64,000 nt of DNA from Phytobacter diazotrophicus (GTDB lineage Bacteria > Pseudomonadota > Gammaproteobacteria > Enterobacterales > Enterobacteriaceae), in the NCBI GenBank assembly GCA_004346725.1, contig SMDE01000002.1:62001-126000 (forward strand), given 5' to 3'. Both the position numbers and the translations under genes were made by a program. Every line of letters begins with the position of its first letter. The stretch's first letter is position 1. This document shows, one piece after another, positions 59,892-64,000 of the stretch. The notes beneath the pieces were generated by a model, which did no database searches, was not told where the DNA came from, and saw nothing but the letters and a program-made list of their open reading frames with translations.

Positions 59892-61007
59892 ATGAAGAAG
59901 CACTCTGTGCGCAGTCGTACGCGGTTGTTAGCCGCCGGTACAGCTTTTGTGTCGCTGATAGCGGCGGGGATCTACCTGCAACCAGGATTTAGTTCACCGT
60001 CCTTGCATCAGACGGGAGATGCAACGGTAGCCTCGTTTTTAACCCCTTTGCTGAAAGGATCAAGAGGCAGCGTTGCCGCCGCCTTCATCACCCCGCGAGG
60101 CGTACAATATGCGCTGTGGAACAGTGATTATACAAAACAGTATGAAATTGCCAGCCTGACCAAAACCATGACCAGCAGCCTGCTGATTGAAGCGCAGCGA
60201 CGCGGCGAAGCAACGGCACAAACCCGCGTAGGAGAACTCGTCCCGGAAATCACTGGCCCGGCGAGCGAGATAACACTTGAGCAACTGGCATCACATCGCT
60301 CTGGCCTGCCGCCGCTGGCGACATCATTACGACAGAAAATTCAGGTGATTAAGGCCATCATCCTGCGTGACAATTTCTGGAATTACGATGACGAGACATT
60401 AATAGAGATGGTGAACACCACCCGCGTTGAAAAACCCGCTGTATTTGATTACTCCAATACCGGCTATGCCCTGCTGGGATTGGCGCTGGCGCGCGCATCA
60501 CATCAATCTTTTGCCACGTTGTTGCACACACGGGTTTTTGCGCAAGCGCAAATGAAAAGCTCCGTCATCGCAGATGATTCGACACCCGTCACCCCTACAT
60601 TCAGCCACGGCTGGTCAGTTTCCGGATTCAGCGAAGCGCCGTGGGTATTGCACGCATTTACCCCCGCCGCGGGAGTACGATCGACCATTGTCGATATGGC
60701 AAATTATGCGCAGGCGTTACTGGCAGGAAAACTCGCAGGAAGCGAAGCGATGCCGCCGCGATTTGCCACTGACGATCCCGATTCACGGATTGGTTATGCC
60801 TGGTTTACAACCCGCATACATGGGCGCGATATCACCTGGCATGACGGCGAGTCCTCTGGGTTTGCCAGCGCTATCGCCCTGGATCCGCAGCGTAAAAGCG
60901 CCGTGGTTATCCTCTCCGACACCGGATGGCCGGTGATTGGTCCGGCTGTTCGGCTGTTACTCACCCAGCCGTTTTCTGAAACAGAGGCACACCGTGAACT
61001 GGATTGA
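59892..61007 (+). CDS. Penicillin-binding-type serine hydrolase (beta-lactamase/transpeptidase-like)
   Basis: 371 residues. An N-terminal membrane anchor or signal (LLAAGTAFVSLIAAGIYL) precedes the class C-type fold: S88-L-T-K91 (SxxK), Y187-S-N189 (YxN) and WHDGESSG (KTG-equivalent HxG). Members include DD-peptidases, esterases and AmpC-like proteins. Pairing with a MipA-type gene suggests cell-wall or envelope work, but the substrate is unproven. The following gene starts 14 bases before its stop. Confidence 0.9.
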   Translation: MKKHSVRSRTRLLAAGTAFVSLIAAGIYLQPGFSSPSLHQTGDATVASFLTPLLKGSRGSVAAAFITPRGVQYALWNSDYTKQYEIASLTKTMTSSLLIEAQRRGEATAQTRVGELVPEITGPASEITLEQLASHRSGLPPLATSLRQKIQVIKAIILRDNFWNYDDETLIEMVNTTRVEKPAVFDYSNTGYALLGLALARASHQSFATLLHTRVFAQAQMKSSVIADDSTPVTPTFSHGWSVSGFSEAPWVLHAFTPAAGVRSTIVDMANYAQALLAGKLAGSEAMPPRFATDDPDSRIGYAWFTTRIHGRDITWHDGESSGFASAIALDPQRKSAVVILSDTGWPVIGPAVRLLLTQPFSETEAHRELD

Positions 61008-61341
61008 TATTCTCTGGGCAATACTCGCCTTTGCTTCAACCATGTTGTTTGTGTGCGGAAACTGGGCTTCGCATTACAAACTTCGCTTAGTCAATTATAT
61101 CCTGACCGTTGGCATTATTATTTACTGCGTGGAGATGATGCAGACAATAACGCACCTCAGTAAGCCGGGTTACTTATTCAGAATGCTGACCTGGGCGATT
61201 CAGGCATCTTATATCGCTTTTGGTGTCTACCGCGTATGGCCAAATCCCTGGCTAAAACGCGGCGCTAAAGGTCTGAACGCCAGCAAGATTGCTATCGCGC
61301 TGATGCTTATGTCATGCTTTAGCATACTGGTCTTAAAATAG
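60994..61341 (+). CDS. Hypothetical four-helix membrane protein
   Basis: 115 residues from a GTG start (MNWIDILWAILAFASTMLFVCGNWASHYKLRLVNYIL) with AGAGG seven bases before it; the longer frame upstream overlaps the hydrolase and has no ribosome binding site. Membrane segments: ILWAILAFASTMLFVCG, LVNYILTVGIIIYCVEMM, MLTWAIQASYIAFGVYRVW, ASKIAIALMLMSCFSILVL. Overlaps the hydrolase stop by 14 bases, so translation is coupled. No family recognised. Confidence 0.7.
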   Translation: MNWIDILWAILAFASTMLFVCGNWASHYKLRLVNYILTVGIIIYCVEMMQTITHLSKPGYLFRMLTWAIQASYIAFGVYRVWPNPWLKRGAKGLNASKIAIALMLMSCFSILVLK

Positions 61342-61366
61342 TGCGTATTATTCAGGAAGGTTCATT

Positions 61367-61900
61367 ATGAAAGGTGCGAGAAATAAAATCAGCCTGGCGC
61401 TCATCACCGGCGTGCTACCGCTATTTCTCATCCTGGTGGTAATTACACCGCTGTGGATGTATTTCACGGGTTCGTCGTTTTTTATTTCCAGTATGCTCAG
61501 GTTCGCCGAGATTCAGGGCGATAATTTGCCAACCACGACGGTATCGTCACTTAACCAGCTACTTTTGCTGGTGATTCTCTATTTCCCGACGGGGCTGTTT
61601 GCTTTTGCTATCTGGCAAGGTATGAAAGTCACGCAACTGGTACGCCAAAAACAGATCCTCACTCAGGCGCTGGCGCACAGTGTACGTAAAATCGCGATAG
61701 TGATGCTAAGCCTTGGGATCGTCCTGCCAGTGTGCCGCTTTTTGATCCCTCTGGTCGTCTGGTGGCCGGAACATTTCTACCAGGTCACCCTGCTGATTGG
61801 CGATATTGTTCTGTTATTAGCGGGCGGCTTGCTGCTTGTGACGTTTCACTCCCTGGTTGAGGGGATCAGAGCGGAAGAAGAAAATAAGGAGTTTATCTGA
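61367..61900 (+). CDS. DUF2975 membrane protein
   Basis: 177 residues, four membrane helices: ISLALITGVLPLFLILVVITPLWMYF, LNQLLLLVILYFPTGLFAFAIWQGMKVTQLVRQKQILTQALAHSVRKIAIVMLSLGIVLPVC, and a C-terminal IGDIVLLLAGGLLLVTFHSLVEGIRAEEENKEFI. The ending ...LA.G..L..e...tv is the DUF2975 hallmark, and the next gene, a YozG-like HTH, is its usual partner. Function unknown; a membrane partner of the HTH regulator is often suggested. GGTTCATT precedes the ATG. Confidence 0.85.
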   Translation: MKGARNKISLALITGVLPLFLILVVITPLWMYFTGSSFFISSMLRFAEIQGDNLPTTTVSSLNQLLLLVILYFPTGLFAFAIWQGMKVTQLVRQKQILTQALAHSVRKIAIVMLSLGIVLPVCRFLIPLVVWWPEHFYQVTLLIGDIVLLLAGGLLLVTFHSLVEGIRAEEENKEFI

Positions 61901-61902
61901 TT

Positions 61903-62139
61903 ATGGCTGTCGTGGTTCATCTGGACAAAGTGTTGGTAGAGAAGAAAATGACGTCCAGAGCGCTGGCAGCCTTTGTGGGCATCACCGAGCAGAATCTCTC
62001 GCTGCTCAAGTCCGGGAAGGTTAAAGGCATTCGGTTTGATACGCTGGCAAAAATCTGTGAGGCGCTGCAGTGTCAGCCCGGCGATATTATTTCCTGGGAG
62101 CCGGATAGCCCACCAGCCGTACCGGATGACGCACTCTGA
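61903..62139 (+). CDS. Small Xre/YozG-type HTH protein
   Basis: 78 residues. HTH: VVVHLDKVLVEKKMTSRALAAFVGITEQNLSLLKSGKVKGIRFDTLAKICEALQCQPGDIISWEPD, the YozG-like branch of Xre family. It starts two bases after the DUF2975 stop. It is the standard DUF2975-HTH pair and may repress the operon, perhaps through the dyad at 58991. The short C-terminal tail is Pro/Asp-rich. Confidence 0.92.
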   Translation: MAVVVHLDKVLVEKKMTSRALAAFVGITEQNLSLLKSGKVKGIRFDTLAKICEALQCQPGDIISWEPDSPPAVPDDAL

Positions 62140-62270
62140 CTGGCTCACTAAAAGTGAAACGTCATTTGAGACATTCCAGTCCCCCTCAGAGATATGAATA
62201 AACCAGCCAGTAACAGAATGGAGTCACACATGACGAAACCACAATAGCAGGTTGCAGCAGACCAGCCTGA

Positions 62271-63053
62271 TTATGCCGTGTCGTTATGGTTTCCTTGCAT
62301 TTTGCACTTCCCGGGCGAATAACCGAATTTACGCATAAATGCGCGCGAGAATGCCTCAGCGCTGCCAAAGCCCACCATCGCGGCGACGGATTTAACGCTC
62401 CGTCCGGATCGTAATTTGGCCGCGCCCAGCGCTAACCGCCAGTTCGTCAAGTACGCCCCCGGCGAGGCGTCGACCGTTTTCCTGAACACCTCGATAAATT
62501 GCGCGCGGGACATTTCGGCAATCGCAGCCAGGTCGGGGATCTGCCATTTCCGCGCCGGATCATCGTGTATAGCGACAAGGCTCCTGTGCAGTTTAGGGTG
62601 GGCAAGTCCCGCTAACAGCCCTGCATCCACGGTTCCCTGCGCGATGGCCCGACGAATGGCTAATACCACCACGACTTCGCACAACCGGGTCTGGACGGCA
62701 CCGCCACCGCAACGATTCACATCGTACTCCGCCACGATCAGTTCAGCCAGGCCAAGTAATTGCGGCATCTCCGCCATGGAAAAGCACAGTTCGTCCGGTA
62801 ATGCGCTAACCAGTGGGTTCGCACTGCCGCCAAAATCAACCCTTGCGGCGGCACACAGCGTCGCCCCGGCAGGCAGGCCACCCGATGTTCTGGCGCGGTA
62901 GAGCAAATGGGTCGGCCCGCCTGAGCAATTCACATCGATAATCAGCAGGTTTGCCGACGTTGGCGAATCGCACTGTTCCACATGGAGCGGAAAAGCGTGC
63001 AGGAAGGCCGTCAGACGATCATATCTTCGTGGAATATTCAGACTTTCAATCAT
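62271..63053 (-). CDS. AraC-family regulator
   Basis: 260 residues. The N-terminal half is a ligand or dimerisation domain (HVEQCDSPTSANLLIIDVNCSGGPTHLLYRART, LCAAARVDFGGSANPLV). The C-terminal AraC domain has two HTHs (QIPDLAAIAEMSRAQFIEVFRKTVDASPGAYLTNWRLALGAAKLRSGRSVKSVAAMVGFGSAEAFSRAFMRKFGYSPG). It is divergent from the methyltransferase gene (89-base gap), the likely target. Confidence 0.9.
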   Translation of the reverse strand: MIESLNIPRRYDRLTAFLHAFPLHVEQCDSPTSANLLIIDVNCSGGPTHLLYRARTSGGLPAGATLCAAARVDFGGSANPLVSALPDELCFSMAEMPQLLGLAELIVAEYDVNRCGGGAVQTRLCEVVVVLAIRRAIAQGTVDAGLLAGLAHPKLHRSLVAIHDDPARKWQIPDLAAIAEMSRAQFIEVFRKTVDASPGAYLTNWRLALGAAKLRSGRSVKSVAAMVGFGSAEAFSRAFMRKFGYSPGKCKMQGNHNDTA

Positions 63054-63142
63054 GTCTTTCCCGAACTTTATTACCCAGAATCTTTTATTCTACGTCAACG
63101 AGAGAGAATGACCTACTAACTGAATGACTGCCTGGAGATGCC

Positions 63143-63859
63143 ATGACCCAAGATTCTGCTGCTAAATTCGACGCCACTCGCGCAGGGGAATACGCCCAAC
63201 AAAGCCGGATTGCGCTGGCCGGATATGATGCCTGCCACGAACTTTCTGCATGTATGCTCGCTGCCGCGCTGGGTGAAGCGAAGCCTGCGCGTGTGCTGGT
63301 GGTGGGGGCCGGAGGAACAGCCGGGGAGATCATCGCCGCTGCGACACTCGAGCCTCGCTGGTCTTTTGTCGCCGTCGATCCCTCTCAACCGATGCTGGAT
63401 CTTGCCCTTACCAATATCGCCAGTGCCGGAATAGCAAACCGGGTTGAAGCAGTTCCCGGTGCGGTTTCTGATCTGGATTCCTCCCCCGCCTTCGATGCCG
63501 CCATTATGATTGGCGTGTTGCACCATCTGCCAGGCGATGAGGCAAAGCGCGATATTCTGGCGCAGATTGCGATGCGCCTGAAACCGAATGCCCCGCTGAT
63601 CGTTGCAGGAAACTATCGCGCTTACGCATCGCAACCCGTGCTGATGGCCGCATGGGCAAATCGCTGGCGAATGAATGGCGCTGAACCCGAAGAGGTCCAG
63701 TCTAAAATGAACAAAATTCTGCAGGGCGCAGAGCCACCCCGGTCAGAAGATGATGTCTTTGCCTTACTCTTTGACGCCGGATTTGAGGCCCCGATTCGCT
63801 TCTTTTCCAGTCTGTTCTGGGGAGCCTGGCTGGCCCGGCGTATGTCAGCGGAGAAATGA
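63143..63859 (+). CDS. Class I SAM-dependent methyltransferase
   Basis: 238 residues. Motif I VLVVGAGGTAGE (51-62) and the acidic residue of motif II (AVDPS, Asp79); AIMIGVLHHLPGDE (motif IV-like) and LKPNAPLIVAGNYRA follow. It resembles the UbiE/Methyltransf_25 group of small-molecule methyltransferases. Substrate unknown. GGAGATGCC precedes the ATG. Divergent from and probably regulated by the AraC protein. Confidence 0.9.
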   Translation: MTQDSAAKFDATRAGEYAQQSRIALAGYDACHELSACMLAAALGEAKPARVLVVGAGGTAGEIIAAATLEPRWSFVAVDPSQPMLDLALTNIASAGIANRVEAVPGAVSDLDSSPAFDAAIMIGVLHHLPGDEAKRDILAQIAMRLKPNAPLIVAGNYRAYASQPVLMAAWANRWRMNGAEPEEVQSKMNKILQGAEPPRSEDDVFALLFDAGFEAPIRFFSSLFWGAWLARRMSAEK

Positions 63860-64000
63860 GCGAGAAGCGGATATTCTGCGGGTATTTTTCTTCTTCCTGA
63901 AATACCAGCACAGGCAAAATCTGTTTTCATTAGCCGGACACATCTTGCGATCCTGATATTGCTGGCGGGGTTAATCCGTTGAGTTTAATTAAGTCAACAC

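Noticed and set aside
1-64000. tRNA, rRNA, CRISPR arrays, insertion sequences or integrase genes
   Set aside because: None could be found on either strand; no direct-repeat arrays, transposase motifs or cloverleaf-type sequences were seen.

Overview
The window is chromosomal DNA of a member of the Enterobacteriaceae. Marker genes are pgaA, lhr and yciG-yciF-yciE-katN. REP/BIME-type hairpins carry the GCC(G)GGAT...ATCCGG and CCGGTGGCGCT...TTACCGG cores. The gene repertoire (phosphoketolase, two CioAB-type bd oxidases, MipA/OmpV family) and GC-rich coding with AT-rich promoters suit the Enterobacter/Kosakonia/Klebsiella side of the family. The sequence alone does not fix a genus. I see no tRNA, rRNA, CRISPR array, insertion sequence or prophage, only one isolated phage-type regulator gene (Rha/KilAC) and a few decayed fragments.

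Layout. 1-2167: 5' part of pgaA (biofilm polysaccharide export porin) with a leader that looks CsrA-controlled. 2.9-3.8 kb: LysR regulator. 3.9-10.8 kb: a divergent transport and catabolism locus (ABC importer to the left; metallo-beta-lactamase-fold phosphodiesterase, LacI regulator and inositol-monophosphatase-family enzyme to the right) around one perfect LacI-type operator. 10.9-17.7 kb: small membrane protein, Lhr helicase, LysR regulator and SnoaL-like protein. 17.9-21.3 kb: Ser-rich unknown protein and phosphoketolase.

21.3-42 kb looks like a stress and respiration island: Cys-rich copper-storage protein; two tandem KGG (YciG) genes with matching promoters; yciF, yciE and katN (Mn catalase); bd oxidase 1 with a DUF2474 micro-subunit; a PncC-like amidase with a zinc alcohol dehydrogenase; a four-gene unit of molybdenum formate dehydrogenase, DUF1641 protein and bd oxidase 2; a PQQ-dependent membrane dehydrogenase; a CPA1 antiporter; and two unknown genes. 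At least five promoters here and just upstream have -10 regions close to the sigma-S type (KCTAYRCTTAA). I infer a stationary-phase/general-stress programme combining peroxide removal, O2 scavenging and alternative electron donors.

42-64 kb is ordinary accessory metabolism: PanE-like reductase with EamA exporter, several LysR regulators with neighbouring enzymes, GNAT and VOC proteins, a chemoreceptor with a CheR/CheB docking pentapeptide, an SDR with an atypical active site divergent from an MFS exporter, a 915-residue OmpR-type winged-helix/NTPase regulator, a quinone-oxidoreductase-like enzyme with its LysR, an operon of MipA/OmpV, penicillin-binding-type serine hydrolase, two membrane proteins and an HTH protein, and an AraC regulator divergent from a methyltransferase.

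Most promising for undescribed biology: the tightly coupled formate dehydrogenase-DUF1641-bd oxidase unit (30.3-36.1 kb), the candidate phosphodiester uptake-and-hydrolysis locus (3.9-10.8 kb), several tiny genes (25-aa acidic/basic peptide at 36.6 kb, Cys-rich 29-aa ORF at 51.4 kb, overlapping leader ORF at 22.4 kb), and the mipA-serine hydrolase-DUF2975-HTH operon with its upstream AT-rich dyad.
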